Numbered from the stretch's first letter, positions 1-8,865 are shown. The stretch: DNA of 64,000 nucleotides from Paenibacillus helianthi (GCF_001909055.1 NZ_LVWI01000001.1:558001-622000), one strand, 5' to 3'. The notes: generated by a model not told the origin, from the letters alone. Translations and numbers: made by a program.

Positions 1-447
1 AAGCCCCAGATCGGTATGCAGAAACAGATCCATCAGGATTTTTACCGCAATCATCACAATGGGCATGACCAGAAGCGGATTAATGGAGGTAAATAAAGAA
101 TCCTCACCCATGATCGAAACGTTAGGTTTATCCAGAATCCGCAAATTAATGGAATACAGTGCGATCATCATTAATATTCCGGACAAGAGTCCGTTGATCT
201 TCCCCTTCGTATGCAGAAGTCCGGTACACATCCCTGCTGCCATACCGCCTCCAAGTGCACATATAGTGGCCAGCCATGGCGAGTAGCCGTGCGTAATCAT
301 TACTGCGGCAATGGCTCCCCCCGTTGTGAAGCTGCCATCCACAGTCAAATCCGGAAAATCAAGAATACGGAATGTAATATATACACCTAGAGCCATAAAA
401 GCATATAACAAGCCCATTTCCACGGCTCCAATGATTGAATCAAACAT
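1..447 (-). CDS. ABC transporter permease, partial (C-terminus beyond window)
   Basis: Reading on the minus strand from an ATG at 445-447 gives 149 open codons that run off the left edge. The start reads MFDSIIGAVEMGLLYAFMAL and is followed by several hydrophobic segments and the motif ILDFPDLTVDGSF. This motif is typical of the branched-chain/BMP-like permeases that partner ABC_sub_bind lipoproteins (TrpY-type). The protein should form the membrane channel of an importer whose binding protein is encoded 70 nt upstream on the same strand (518-1558). The substrate cannot be told from sequence; in related gene sets tryptophan or other aromatic compounds have been proposed. The ATPase gene would be expected just outside the window. 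Confidence 0.85.
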   Translation of the reverse strand, partial: MFDSIIGAVEMGLLYAFMALGVYITFRILDFPDLTVDGSFTTGGAIAAVMITHGYSPWLATICALGGGMAAGMCTGLLHTKGKINGLLSGILMMIALYSINLRILDKPNVSIMGEDSLFTSINPLLVMPIVMIAVKILMDLFLHTDLGL

Positions 448-517
448 CGCTGACTTCCTCCCTCAAACGGCAAGGGGTGGTCCTGTGCCGGAGTCCCCCC
501 ATTGATATATCTACCAT

Positions 518-1558
518 TTATTGAATAATATTTGTATCCGGATCCGAGACTTTAGCCTTCATAGCATCCGTAACTTCTATCCCCTGTGCTGCTGCAGCTT
601 TTAGGTTCAGAATAAGGTCCAGCTTCTCTTGCATCGTTACCTTCATGTCTCCCGGATTCTTGCCATTCTTCAACACTTCCACAGCCATATGTCCTACCTG
701 GTAGCCATGGTCATAATATTTGAAGCCCACGGTTGCAAAAGCCCCCTTCTCCACCGTATCACGGTCAGCGGAGAAAAATGGAATTTTGTTGTCATTAGCA
801 GTCTGAATGATCGTGTCCACAGCGCTTACTACCGAGTTGTCCAGTGTGATGTACAAGGCATCCACACGGCCAACAAGCGATTCTGCCGCCTGTTTCACTT
901 CAGAGGTGTTGGTAATTGCCGCTTTAACCAGCTCGATGCCATGCTTGTCCAGCTCGGTCTTGGCAATGTTAGCCATAACCACAGCATTAGGTTCCCCTTC
1001 ATTAATAATGAGGCCCAGCTTTTTGACATTCGGGAACTGTTCGGCAATAAAAGTCATCAGTCTTGTGATTGCCTCAGGGTTGGTGTCTGATGCCCCGGAT
1101 ACATTCCCCCCGGGATGATCGAGATCCTTGACAATCTTCGCGTCTAGCGGGTCGGTAACCGCTGCGAACAGGATGGGTGTATCCTTGCCTTCTGCCTGAA
1201 CTACAGCCTGTGCAGAAGGAGTTGCGATCCCCAGCACGAGGTCATTCTTGTCTGCCGCAATCTTCTGGGCGATTGACAGGTTATTGGACGAGTCTGCCTG
1301 GGCGTTCTCCAGGTCAACCTTCAGATTCTTGCCCTCTACGATTCCGGCATCCTTCAGTGCGGCCAGGAATCCTTCCCGGGTAGCATCCAGAGAAGGATGC
1401 TCGACATACTGGGAGATCGCTATTTTGTAAGTTTTGGAATCTGCTTTTCCTGAATTCGTACTTCCTGAATCCGCACCTTTATTATTGTTAGTCCCGCAGG
1501 CAGTAACCGCCAGCATTGCACATAGACTTAGGCCGAGCCATAATTTTTTTGTTTTCAT
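518..1558 (-). CDS. ABC transporter substrate-binding lipoprotein (TrpX / ABC_sub_bind family)
   Basis: This 346-residue protein starts with a lipoprotein signal peptide (MKTKKLWLGLSLCAMLAVTAC, lipobox LAVTAC, mature Cys at residue 21), followed by a Ser/Asn/Gly-rich linker. The rest has the bilobed periplasmic-binding fold of Pfam ABC_sub_bind, with IAISQYVEHPSLDATREGF near the first strand and GVIYxPxE-like segments replaced by LGLIINEGEPNAV. It should sit on the outer face of the membrane and deliver a small ligand to the permease encoded downstream (1-447). The ATG is preceded by GAGGGG at good spacing. A promoter-like pair lies at 1697-1725. The ligand is uncertain; no Trp T-box or other riboswitch is visible upstream. 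Confidence 0.9.
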   Translation of the reverse strand: MKTKKLWLGLSLCAMLAVTACGTNNNKGADSGSTNSGKADSKTYKIAISQYVEHPSLDATREGFLAALKDAGIVEGKNLKVDLENAQADSSNNLSIAQKIAADKNDLVLGIATPSAQAVVQAEGKDTPILFAAVTDPLDAKIVKDLDHPGGNVSGASDTNPEAITRLMTFIAEQFPNVKKLGLIINEGEPNAVVMANIAKTELDKHGIELVKAAITNTSEVKQAAESLVGRVDALYITLDNSVVSAVDTIIQTANDNKIPFFSADRDTVEKGAFATVGFKYYDHGYQVGHMAVEVLKNGKNPGDMKVTMQEKLDLILNLKAAAAQGIEVTDAMKAKVSDPDTNIIQ

Positions 1559-1696
1559 CCTATATACCCCTCTTCTTTTTACGGATTCAGCGCGTGCCTC
1601 AATGGTAGCGACTCAGCAGTAGTGCTTTTATCTTTAAAAGCATTAAAGCATAAGCTGCCGCGAAACCCGCATCTAAAACGTAAATATAATAAGCTT

Positions 1697-1725
1697 ATCT
1701 TATATAAAGGTTCATTTTCCGTCAA
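1697..1725 (-). promoter_or_regulatory. Putative sigma-A promoter of the ABC transporter operon
   Basis: On the minus strand TTGACG (1725-1720) is followed after 17 nt by TAAGAT (1702-1697). It lies about 140 nt upstream of the binding-protein start. The leader between contains a perfect 8-bp hairpin at 1623-1642 (TGCTTTTA/TAAAAGCA) of unknown role. Confidence 0.5.
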
Positions 1726-1834
1726 TCACTTATGACATGACCATTTTTTACAATATTACTCCGTGGTTAAATAAGGTTCGGCTTCTCCGTTTGATCTTGA
1801 CATTGATTCCCTTTATCCCTCCCTACATAAAAAA

Positions 1835-1878
1835 ACGCTCCCTGCACAAACTTAAATTACAGTTTGAACATGGAGCGT
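1835..1878 (+). promoter_or_regulatory. Long hairpin overlapping the NlpC/P60 ribosome-binding site; also a minus-strand terminator-like element
   Basis: An imperfect inverted repeat pairs ACGCTCC (1835-1841) with GGAGCGT (1872-1878) and CAAACT (1847-1852) with AGTTTG (1861-1866), plus two further pairs. In the plus-strand RNA the right arm contains the GGAG (1872-1875) that best serves the ATG at 1882, so the stem would mask it. On the minus strand the same stem is followed by a run of seven T, so it could also terminate leftward transcription. Both roles are inferred from base pairing alone. Confidence 0.55.
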
Positions 1879-1881
1879 GAC

Positions 1882-2814
1882 ATGATGACAACAAACAGAC
1901 CCGCAAAATCGATTGCTGCAGCAGCTTTGCTGTCTATAGCCATTATAGCTAATACTGCTTGCAGCTACAGCACAAGCGATCAGAAACCAAAGGTCAATAC
2001 TGTAACACCTGCAGGATCACTTTCAGGCAGTTACTATGAAAAAGCTTCATTCACCGACAGCCACGGTAAATACTGGATTCCTCTGAAACCAGCGGCCTCT
2101 TCGATCGGTTACCGGATGAAGGATGATACCTCCAGCGGGGGTTATGCCAAAATCGGCTATACCGATGTAATGTACATGCTGCATCCAGATTCTACGCAAG
2201 TATTCTCCTTGGGACAAAAGATAAAGTTGCCGGATGCTCCGGTACGCCGAAACGGTCAAATTTATATCACACCTACTTCACTATCCAAGCTGCTGCAGAC
2301 CGAAGTAGGGTGGAATCCACGTACCGGCGAGATTAACGTGGCTCCCCCCTCTAATAAGGTGGACACTGCAGGAACCAGTAATACCGAGGAAGCAAAACCA
2401 TTGCGTATTCAAAGCCTGTCCGCAACAGACAGCAGAGAGCTTGTTGCCTATGCCAAAAAGTTCCTGGGTGTCCCGTATGAATTCGGCGCAGGGCCTTACG
2501 AGGAAACCAAGCGGTTCGACTGCTCTTCATTCACCCGTCATGTCTTCAAGAAATTCGGAGTCGACCTTCCCCGTTTAGCTAAGGACCAGGACAATCTGGG
2601 CAGACGGGTAAGCCGCAGCGAGCTTGAGGTTGGAGACCTGATTTTCTTCACAGTCCCCGGACGCTTTGCGAGTGATGCGGTTCCGGGACATGTCGGTATC
2701 TACATCGGAGACGGCAAATTTATTCATACCTGGGGTGATCCGGGGGTCCAGATCAGTGATCTGGACAGCGGCTATTGGAGCCATGTCATGCTTCATATGC
2801 AGAGAGTTCTCTAA
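1882..2814 (+). CDS. NlpC/P60 family endopeptidase with copper amine oxidase-like N-terminal domain
   Basis: The product is about 310 residues. It begins with a lipoprotein-like signal (TNRPAKSIAAAALLSIAIIANTAC). Residues 45-150 resemble the copper amine oxidase N-terminal 'stalk' domain common in Paenibacillus surface proteins (GKYWIPLKPAASSIGYRM, YITPTSLSKLL). The C-terminal NlpC/P60 domain has the catalytic Cys in RFDCSSFTRHVF, the His in VPGHVGIYIG and a third polar residue near KFIHTWGDPG. It should cleave peptide cross-links in peptidoglycan outside the cell. The reading frame opens earlier at a TTG (1864), but GGAG sits 6 nt before the ATG at 1882, and a second ATG follows at 1885. It is a single-gene unit closed by the terminator at 2841-2895. 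Confidence 0.88.
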   Translation: MMTTNRPAKSIAAAALLSIAIIANTACSYSTSDQKPKVNTVTPAGSLSGSYYEKASFTDSHGKYWIPLKPAASSIGYRMKDDTSSGGYAKIGYTDVMYMLHPDSTQVFSLGQKIKLPDAPVRRNGQIYITPTSLSKLLQTEVGWNPRTGEINVAPPSNKVDTAGTSNTEEAKPLRIQSLSATDSRELVAYAKKFLGVPYEFGAGPYEETKRFDCSSFTRHVFKKFGVDLPRLAKDQDNLGRRVSRSELEVGDLIFFTVPGRFASDAVPGHVGIYIGDGKFIHTWGDPGVQISDLDSGYWSHVMLHMQRVL

Positions 2815-2840
2815 CCGGCAGCAGCTGGGTACCCAACAAG

Positions 2841-2895
2841 ATGCAAGGAGATCAGGCCTTCGGACAGCCGAGGCCCAAGATCCCTTGCATTTTTT
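2841..2895 (+). terminator. Rho-independent terminator after the NlpC/P60 gene
   Basis: ATGCAAGGAGATC pairs with GATCCCTTGCAT (with a one-base bulge) around a GGCCTTCGG-containing inner hairpin, followed by TTTTTTAT. Confidence 0.85.
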
Positions 2896-2915
2896 ATGCC
2901 GACTGAGTCCCAGGT

Positions 2916-3311
2916 CTAACGGACAAAACCTTTGAACCGGGTTCCCTGATAGCTAAGCTGGCCCTTATCCCCCTCGACAATCAACCCGAACTCCTGGCTG
3001 GGCACTATCAGCTCCACACGGTTGCCATCTTGAAATTGAAAAGTGACATAATACCTGGTGTTTGCGCTGGAATCACCCGAGCCTCCCCATACCTCAGTAC
3101 GTTTCGTGACGGCTGCGGCTTGTACGGAGAGCAGCGGACTTGCGTTGTTAGTTGACCAAGCCTTCAGTGATTTGAAGATAACAAAGACAAAAACTCCTAT
3201 GATCAATATAAACATAAGCTTCATGAACAAAGGCATTTCCTGAATAAAACTCTGAAATCCGCTGCGCTGCTGAAAATCATCAAAAGCGCCAAAACTGCTC
3301 CATCCATCCAA
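2916..3311 (-). CDS. DUF2500 domain-containing membrane protein
   Basis: This 131-residue protein has a short polar N-terminus, one membrane segment at about residues 29-47 (LMFILIIGVFVFVIFKSL), then a soluble C-terminal beta-rich domain. The series NNASPLLSVQAAAVTKRTEV, YYVTFQFQDGNRVEL and GLIVEGDKGQLSYQGTRFKGF matches the DUF2500 (YhhM-like) family closely. Function is unknown. The start is a TTG with GGAAGTG upstream. It is transcribed leftwards and converges on the NlpC/P60 gene, and the shared intergenic terminator at 2841-2895 may serve both. Confidence 0.85.
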   Translation of the reverse strand: MDGWSSFGAFDDFQQRSGFQSFIQEMPLFMKLMFILIIGVFVFVIFKSLKAWSTNNASPLLSVQAAAVTKRTEVWGGSGDSSANTRYYVTFQFQDGNRVELIVPSQEFGLIVEGDKGQLSYQGTRFKGFVR

Positions 3312-3423
3312 AATGTATCACTTCCTTCGCAAATTTATCTTAAAAGGTCTGTTTTACTACGATTTACGCAGTATAGCTAGTCTGGTTTCATTATTTCCTG
3401 TCTACTAAGCCAGATTTCAAGCA

Positions 3424-3461
3424 AAAACGCGTTACCGCTAAATACAGCGTGAACGCGTTTT
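3424..3461 (-). terminator. Bidirectional terminator-like hairpin downstream of spoVIF
   Basis: AAAACGCGTT (3424-3433) pairs perfectly with AACGCGTTTT (3452-3461), with an inner CGCT/AGCG stem. The minus-strand RNA ends in a T run, fitting termination of the gene at 3508-3795. Confidence 0.75.
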
Positions 3462-3507
3462 AAGGTAATACCTGATGATTCATACTGTTGTTCCAAAATG
3501 AGAGGTT

Positions 3508-3795
3508 CTACCGAAACATCCCCCATAGCCGGATCAGATGAAACGTATTATTGGGGTCGATCTTCTGGGCAATTACAAATTTTACAATTTGATCTTCCTG
3601 GGTTGAAGTCAACTTCTCCCCCATTACTGCCGAAGCATTTCGCACCAGTCTGCGCACCACCGCAGTATCCTGAAGCTCTTGCTTGGAAACTCCGTTGATC
3701 ATATTCTTAATTCGTTCTTTAACAGCCGGATTTTTCATCTTCAGCTTGATGCGATCCACCAGCTGGGGACTGATTCCAAATTGCTGATAGCCCAC
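3508..3795 (-). CDS. spoVIF: Stage VI sporulation protein F
   Basis: This small (95 residues) helical, basic protein carries the conserved series KNPAVKERIKNMINGV, DTAVVRRLVRNASAVMGE, QIVKFVIAQKIDPNNTFHLI and ends RLWGMFR. These match the SpoVIF (YjcC) family, a mother-cell protein needed for late spore coat assembly in Bacillus. I chose the GTG at 3795, which has AGGAGGTG 6 nt upstream; a GTG at 3804 overlaps that site and is unlikely. It lies 70 nt downstream of recG and ends at the hairpin 3424-3461. No sigma-K-type promoter was identified with confidence. Confidence 0.8.
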   Translation of the reverse strand: MGYQQFGISPQLVDRIKLKMKNPAVKERIKNMINGVSKQELQDTAVVRRLVRNASAVMGEKLTSTQEDQIVKFVIAQKIDPNNTFHLIRLWGMFR

Positions 3796-3867
3796 GCGCA
3801 GCACCTCCTGTCATATTCCAATCATTCACAGTATATGAGAGTAAGGTGACACATGTGCCTAATTAAA

Positions 3868-5919
3868 TTAATCTATTAAGTCCCCTTGAAAAATCTGCTC
3901 ATTCTGCAAGTAGCTGCGCAGTGCCGTATAGTCGGTCGAGGTCCAGAAATCCGTTTCCTTCAGCAATCCGGCAGCATCATCCCTGGCTTGCTCCAGCACC
4001 TCAAAGTCGGCGGTCATGTCAGCCAGTCTGAACTCTGGCAGCCCGCTCTGCTTGGTTCCAAAGAAGTCACCCGGACCGCGCAGCTCCAGATCTCTTCGTG
4101 ACACCTCAAAACCATCATCTGTATCCGTCATCGCCGTCATACGCTCACGTCCGATTTCAGATTTCGGATCCGCTACAAGCACGCAGAAGGATGCATGCTG
4201 GCCCCGCCCCACCCGGCCGCGCAACTGATGCAGCTGAGACAGTCCAAAGCGGTCTGCGTCCATAATGATCATTAGTGTGGCATTGGGCACATCGACACCG
4301 ACCTCTACAACCGTTGTGGAGACCAGCAGCTGAACCTCATTACTATAGAAGGCCCGCATGACTTCGTCCTTTTCACCAGGTGTCATCCGGCCGTGCAGCA
4401 GACCGACCTTATAATTTGGAAACGACTGCGACATTTGAATATGCAGATCAATCGCGTTCTGCACGTCCAGCTTTTCCGATTCCTCAATCAATGGACAGAT
4501 CAGATAAGCCTGCCTGCCCTGATCGATCTCACGGCTGACCAGCTTCAATACCCGCTCCATCAGATCAGGTTTCACCCAATAGGTCGTGATCGGTACACGT
4601 CCTTTAGGACGCTCAGAAAGTGTGGACACATCCATATCGCCGAAGACAGTAATCGCAAGCGTACGAGGAATGGGCGTTGCCGTCATCGTCAACACATCCG
4701 GATTGTAGCCTTTGCGGCGCAGAATACTGCGCTGGTTGACGCCAAAACGGTGCTGCTCATCCGTGACCACCATCCCCAGCCCACGGAAGAAAACATCTTC
4801 CTGTATCAAGGCATGGGTGCCTACCACAATATCGAGCATACCCATTTGCAGCGAGGCCAGCAGATCCTTCCGTTTACGTCCGCTCACACTTCCTGTCAGA
4901 AGCCCCACCGTTATCCCAAATGGCTCAAACATCTTGGTGAGTGAGCGCATATGCTGCTCCGCGAGAATCTCAGTAGGGACCATCAGTGCCCCCTGATATC
5001 CGGATTTCACGGTGGCATACAGGGCGATTGCCGCAAGAACGGTTTTGCCGGAGCCCACATCTCCCTGTAAAAGCCGGTTCATACAAGACTTCGAACGCAT
5101 GTCCTGGAGGATTTCCAGCTCCACATGCTTCTGTGCATCCGTCAGCTCAAACGGCAGACTGCGGACAAACTGCCGGACTGTGGCGTTGTCCACCGTATGC
5201 ACCACTCCATCCATTCTGCCGCGGTTTAGCACCCTGAAGGCCTGAACCTTAAGCTGGAACAGAAACAGTTCTTCATATACCATCCGCCGCCGCCCTTGCT
5301 GGCCTTCACGTGTATCCTCTGGCTGATGGATGGTGGCGATTGCCCGTTTACGGGACATGAAATCATATTTCCGTATGATCGTATGCGGGAGAATTTCTGG
5401 AATAAGCTCCCCATACTGCTGCAGTCCCTGATGAATCATCTTGCGTATCCAAGACTGCGTAATCTTGCCCCCCACGGAATAGACCGGCTGTAGGGTGCCT
5501 ATTTTGCCTTCTCCCCGGTCAGTAAATTCATAATCGGTTACAGTAATCGCATTTCGCTTCTGGTCCCATTTACCGGTAATTACGATTTCACGCCCCACTG
5601 TCAGCTGCTCACGCACATAATGCTGGTTGAACCAAGTAGCTGTAAACATCCAAGGCTCAGCAACCATTTTGCAGCTCAGACGGGATTTGCCCCCAAAACG
5701 CTGCAGGACAGGGATGCCAATAACCTTAGCGACCAGAGTAGCCTTGTCGCCGTGTTTGATCTCACTCAGAGAGCGGGGGCGGAAATCATCATAGCGGAAT
5801 GGATAATACTCCAGCAAATCCTTCACCGTAAAGACGCCAAAGGCGTGAAGCTCATTTTGCTTTTGAGCGCTCACGCCATTTATTTGTTTCACTTCGATTG
5901 AATCCAAAGATAGTCCCAT
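3868..5919 (-). CDS. recG: ATP-dependent DNA helicase RecG
   Basis: The 683-residue product is full length for RecG. In order it has an N-terminal HhH/wedge OB-fold domain (residues 1-150), Walker A GDVGSGKTVLAAIALYA, the Walker B box DEQHRFG, motif III TATPIPRTLA, and the C-terminal helicase motifs GLLHGRM, STTVVEVGVDVPNA and QLRGRVGRG, then the TRG-type tail RDLELRGPGDFFGTKQSG. It remodels stalled replication forks and Holliday junctions. Two ATGs lie close together; the second (5919) has AGGGG 6 nt upstream and is preferred. It starts 13 nt after degV ends, so the two are probably co-transcribed, as is fakA upstream. Confidence 0.97.
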   Translation of the reverse strand: MGLSLDSIEVKQINGVSAQKQNELHAFGVFTVKDLLEYYPFRYDDFRPRSLSEIKHGDKATLVAKVIGIPVLQRFGGKSRLSCKMVAEPWMFTATWFNQHYVREQLTVGREIVITGKWDQKRNAITVTDYEFTDRGEGKIGTLQPVYSVGGKITQSWIRKMIHQGLQQYGELIPEILPHTIIRKYDFMSRKRAIATIHQPEDTREGQQGRRRMVYEELFLFQLKVQAFRVLNRGRMDGVVHTVDNATVRQFVRSLPFELTDAQKHVELEILQDMRSKSCMNRLLQGDVGSGKTVLAAIALYATVKSGYQGALMVPTEILAEQHMRSLTKMFEPFGITVGLLTGSVSGRKRKDLLASLQMGMLDIVVGTHALIQEDVFFRGLGMVVTDEQHRFGVNQRSILRRKGYNPDVLTMTATPIPRTLAITVFGDMDVSTLSERPKGRVPITTYWVKPDLMERVLKLVSREIDQGRQAYLICPLIEESEKLDVQNAIDLHIQMSQSFPNYKVGLLHGRMTPGEKDEVMRAFYSNEVQLLVSTTVVEVGVDVPNATLMIIMDADRFGLSQLHQLRGRVGRGQHASFCVLVADPKSEIGRERMTAMTDTDDGFEVSRRDLELRGPGDFFGTKQSGLPEFRLADMTADFEVLEQARDDAAGLLKETDFWTSTDYTALRSYLQNEQIFQGDLID

Positions 5920-5932
5920 ATTCATCCCCTAT

Positions 5933-6793
5933 TTACGCGGGCCAAATGAAAACGGCTAAGGTACCGTTGCCGACATGGCTCCCTACCACAGGACCCACAT
6001 TGGTCAGCACTTTCTCTTCCAGGGTGAAGTGTCCGGCCAATTCCTTAAGGAACTCTTCGCCGGAAGCCGGTTCAGCCGTATGACCCACGGCCACGTTGAT
6101 TTTGTCCACACCCGGCAGATCCTTTTTGAACAGCTCGATCATGCGGGCTACAGCCTTCTTACGGCCTCTTACCTTCTCGACTGCATAGATAATTCCTTCC
6201 GCATCAATGGACAAGATCGGCTTGATGTTAAGCAGTGTCCCCAGAAATGCGGAGGCTTTGCCGATTCTGCCGCCCTTTTGCAGATATTCCAGTGTATCGA
6301 CCAGAAAATACAGCTTGCGGGATTGGCGGAGATTCTCCACTCTTGTCAGAATATCTTCCGGGCTATGGCCCTGTGCAGCCAGTCTCGCTGCCTCAACCAC
6401 CATAAATCCGAATCCATAGGAAGCGGAGAGAGAATCGACTACAGTAATGGATTCTCCTTCTTCTTCCAGCATGGATTTAGCCAGAACAGCCGATTGATAC
6501 GTACCGCTAAGACCGGAGGAAATATGAAACGATAGAATCCGGCCACCCGGTACACGTTCCTGAATCCCCCGGTACACGTTCATATACTCAACCGGCGATG
6601 GTTGAGAAGTGGTCGGAAGCTGCGATGAACGGGGAAGGCGTTCGTAGAATTGCTCCGGCGTCATATCCACATTATCCCGGAATGCCTCCCCGCCGAACAT
6701 CAGGGTCAAAGGAACAACCTCAATCCCATACGCTTCCGCCATGGACGGCGGGATATCGGAAGTGCTGTCGGTGACAATTACGGTACGATTCAT
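5933..6793 (-). CDS. DegV family fatty acid-binding protein (FakB-like)
   Basis: The product is about 286 residues. It shows the DegV opening VIVTDSTSDIPPSMAEAYGIEVVPL, the SQPSPVEY loop and the lipid-phosphate contacts around ISSGLSGTYQSA. A VDTLEYLQKGGRIGKASAFLG segment, diagnostic for DegV, follows. FakB proteins bind a fatty acid and present it to the FakA kinase for conversion to acyl phosphate; fakA lies 102 nt upstream on the same strand, which supports this role. The ATG at 6793 has GGGGAGGAAA just before it; an in-frame ATG five codons upstream overlaps this site and is rejected. In the usual Bacillus order the two L-serine dehydratase genes lie here instead. Confidence 0.9.
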   Translation of the reverse strand: MNRTVIVTDSTSDIPPSMAEAYGIEVVPLTLMFGGEAFRDNVDMTPEQFYERLPRSSQLPTTSQPSPVEYMNVYRGIQERVPGGRILSFHISSGLSGTYQSAVLAKSMLEEEGESITVVDSLSASYGFGFMVVEAARLAAQGHSPEDILTRVENLRQSRKLYFLVDTLEYLQKGGRIGKASAFLGTLLNIKPILSIDAEGIIYAVEKVRGRKKAVARMIELFKKDLPGVDKINVAVGHTAEPASGEEFLKELAGHFTLEEKVLTNVGPVVGSHVGNGTLAVFIWPA

Positions 6794-6895
6794 GGATTTC
6801 CTCCCCAAACTATGATTTGGCAGACATAACGGCAGCCTTGGTTAAGGACGCTACAGCTGATTCTGCTTAAGACTATATAAGGAGTAAGTGTAGGC

Positions 6896-8674
6896 CTACG
6901 GTTCGACGGAGAAAAGGTAATAATACAGCGGCTGGCCGCCTTCATGGACCTCAACTTCCACCTGCGGGAAGGTTTGTTCAAGCCAGTTTTCCAGTGATTC
7001 CGTAACCTTCTCCTCCGCTTCAGCACCGGTCAGAATGGTGACAATCTCATCACCGTTCACAAGCATGCTTGTGAGCAGCGCCTGGCTTGCCTCCAGCAGA
7101 TCATCGGCAGCGGATACAATCTTCGAGTTGGATATCCCGATATACTGTCCGGATTTGATCTCCAGTTCCTCGATCACCGTATCACGGACCGCATTGGTGA
7201 CTTGCCCTGATTTTACCTGGGAGATTGCTTCCAGCATGTTGCTTGTATTCGTGTCCACCGCATCGTCCTCCTGGAAAGCAAAGGCGGCAGCAATTCCCTG
7301 CGGGATGCTTTTGCTTGGAATAACGGTAATGTCACGTTCGCCTTCGAGCAATTCCTTGGCCTGCTGGGCGGCAAGCACAATGTTCGAGTTGTTAGGCAGG
7401 ATGTAAATATGTTTCGCAGAAATGGATGAGATCGCATTAACGAAATCCTCGGTGCTCGGATTCATCGTCTGTCCGCCGGATAGAATAGCATCTACCCCAA
7501 GGCTTCTGAAGATATCAGAGATGCCTTCCCCCGAAGACACGGCAATGAATCCGTACAGGGCCATATCATCCGCGGGTGGAACCGCAGGTGCCTGCACACT
7601 GCTCTCTTCCTTAGGAATATCTGCAAACACCTCTGGCATAGGTGCAATATCCATTCCGGCGGATAGAAGATCACGGTGCTGCTCGCGCATGTTAAGGATA
7701 TGAATTTGCGTAATTTCACCGTATTGGAGCGCCAGATTCAGCACTTCGCCCGGAGTCTTGGAATGTACGTGCACCTTGATGGTTTCATCATCCGATATGA
7801 CGATAATCGAATCACCATTCACTGCCAGCGCTTTCCGAAAAGATTCCTCATCAAAATTGGCTTTTATAGAATTCCCGAGCAACCGGTTGATAAAAAACTC
7901 CATGTCGTATAAAAATTCAATGTCTTCCGTAGACAGCTGGGATTGTGCAGAGGACTGCACGGAGGACAATACATTGTCATGTTTGGTCAGCACTGCCGGT
8001 GCCGCAGCTGGAGCAGGAGCTTGTCCTTGCGCAGTAGCGGGTGCTGCTATGCTTCCATTTCCCATCAAATGTTGAAGGAAGCCCTCATAAATGTATACCA
8101 GCCCTTGACCACCGGAATCGACTACCCCTACCTGCTTAAGAACAGGCAAAAGCTCCGGAGTATTGGCTAACGCTTCTTTGGCTTTGGCCAGAACCTCAGT
8201 CATCAGTTCGGTTACATCCGTCGTGCGCCGGGCATAGTAGACGGCATGTCTGGCAGCTTCCTTGGCAACTGTAAGTATCGTTCCCTCTACCGGTTTGACT
8301 ACCGCTTTGTAGGCTGTATCCACCCCAGTCTGCAGCGCTGCTGCGAACTGCTGCGTGTTCAATTCATCGTATTGGGCTGCATACCGTCCAAGACCCCTGA
8401 ACAGCTGTGACAAAATAACGCCGGAATTCCCCCGTGCGCCCATCAAGAGACCTTTAGACAATACTCCTGCACATTGGCCAACGGAGGCGGTATTATTTTT
8501 CTTCAATTCGTTCGAGCCTGCAGTCATCGTCAAATTCATGTTGGTTCCCGTATCACCGTCTGGTACCGGGAATACATTCAGGGAATTGACGTGCTCTGCA
8601 TGCTGCTGCAGCTTCTCCGCTCCGGCGAGTACCATTGCGGTAAAATCTGTTCCGTTTATAGAACGCTTACTCAA
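6896..8674 (-). CDS. fakA: Fatty acid kinase catalytic subunit FakA (DAK2/YloV)
   Basis: This 592-residue protein has an N-terminal DhaL-type ATP-binding domain (LNVFPVPDGDTGTNMNLTM, with the three metal-binding Asp; GARGNSGVILSQLFRG; VVDSGGQGLVYIYEG). A linker rich in Ala and Pro (around residues 215-235) follows, then a middle domain and a C-terminal DegV-like domain (IAVSSGEGISDIFRSLGVD, IYILPNNSNIVLAAQQA). FakA phosphorylates fatty acids held by FakB (DegV) proteins for membrane lipid synthesis. The start is TTG, with AGGAAGGGG eight bases upstream. Downstream lie degV and recG. The Asp23-type gene yloU that precedes yloV in Bacillus is missing here. Confidence 0.95.
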   Translation of the reverse strand: MSKRSINGTDFTAMVLAGAEKLQQHAEHVNSLNVFPVPDGDTGTNMNLTMTAGSNELKKNNTASVGQCAGVLSKGLLMGARGNSGVILSQLFRGLGRYAAQYDELNTQQFAAALQTGVDTAYKAVVKPVEGTILTVAKEAARHAVYYARRTTDVTELMTEVLAKAKEALANTPELLPVLKQVGVVDSGGQGLVYIYEGFLQHLMGNGSIAAPATAQGQAPAPAAAPAVLTKHDNVLSSVQSSAQSQLSTEDIEFLYDMEFFINRLLGNSIKANFDEESFRKALAVNGDSIIVISDDETIKVHVHSKTPGEVLNLALQYGEITQIHILNMREQHRDLLSAGMDIAPMPEVFADIPKEESSVQAPAVPPADDMALYGFIAVSSGEGISDIFRSLGVDAILSGGQTMNPSTEDFVNAISSISAKHIYILPNNSNIVLAAQQAKELLEGERDITVIPSKSIPQGIAAAFAFQEDDAVDTNTSNMLEAISQVKSGQVTNAVRDTVIEELEIKSGQYIGISNSKIVSAADDLLEASQALLTSMLVNGDEIVTILTGAEAEEKVTESLENWLEQTFPQVEVEVHEGGQPLYYYLFSVEP

Positions 8675-8787
8675 TGAGAATTCCCCTTCCTAACTTCATG
8701 CCTAATCAATTCTATGATTAACTGGACATAATACACTAATTTATATTGTACTATAAGAGCCAAAAGAAATAAATGTTTTTGAAGCGG

Positions 8788-8817
8788 TTGACGAAGCAAA
8801 TTTTGCTGTGATATTAT
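8788..8817 (+). promoter_or_regulatory. Promoter of rpmB
   Basis: TTGACG (8788-8793) and TATTAT (8812-8817) are separated by 18 nt, about 50 nt upstream of the rpmB start. The sequence is AT-rich and also contains the divergent fakA upstream region. Confidence 0.7.
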
Positions 8818-8865
8818 ATTTAAGTATTGTTTTACGCAGGTGTAAGTAACAAGGAGGTGTAATCT

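Noticed and set aside
1559..1700. Tryptophan T-box upstream of the binding-protein operon
   Set aside because: No AGGGTGGTACCGCG-like sequence is present; only a small hairpin.
1791..1830. TTGACA at 1797-1802 as a promoter of the NlpC/P60 gene
   Set aside because: No reasonable -10 box lies at 16-18 nt; TACATA is 21 nt away. Not called.
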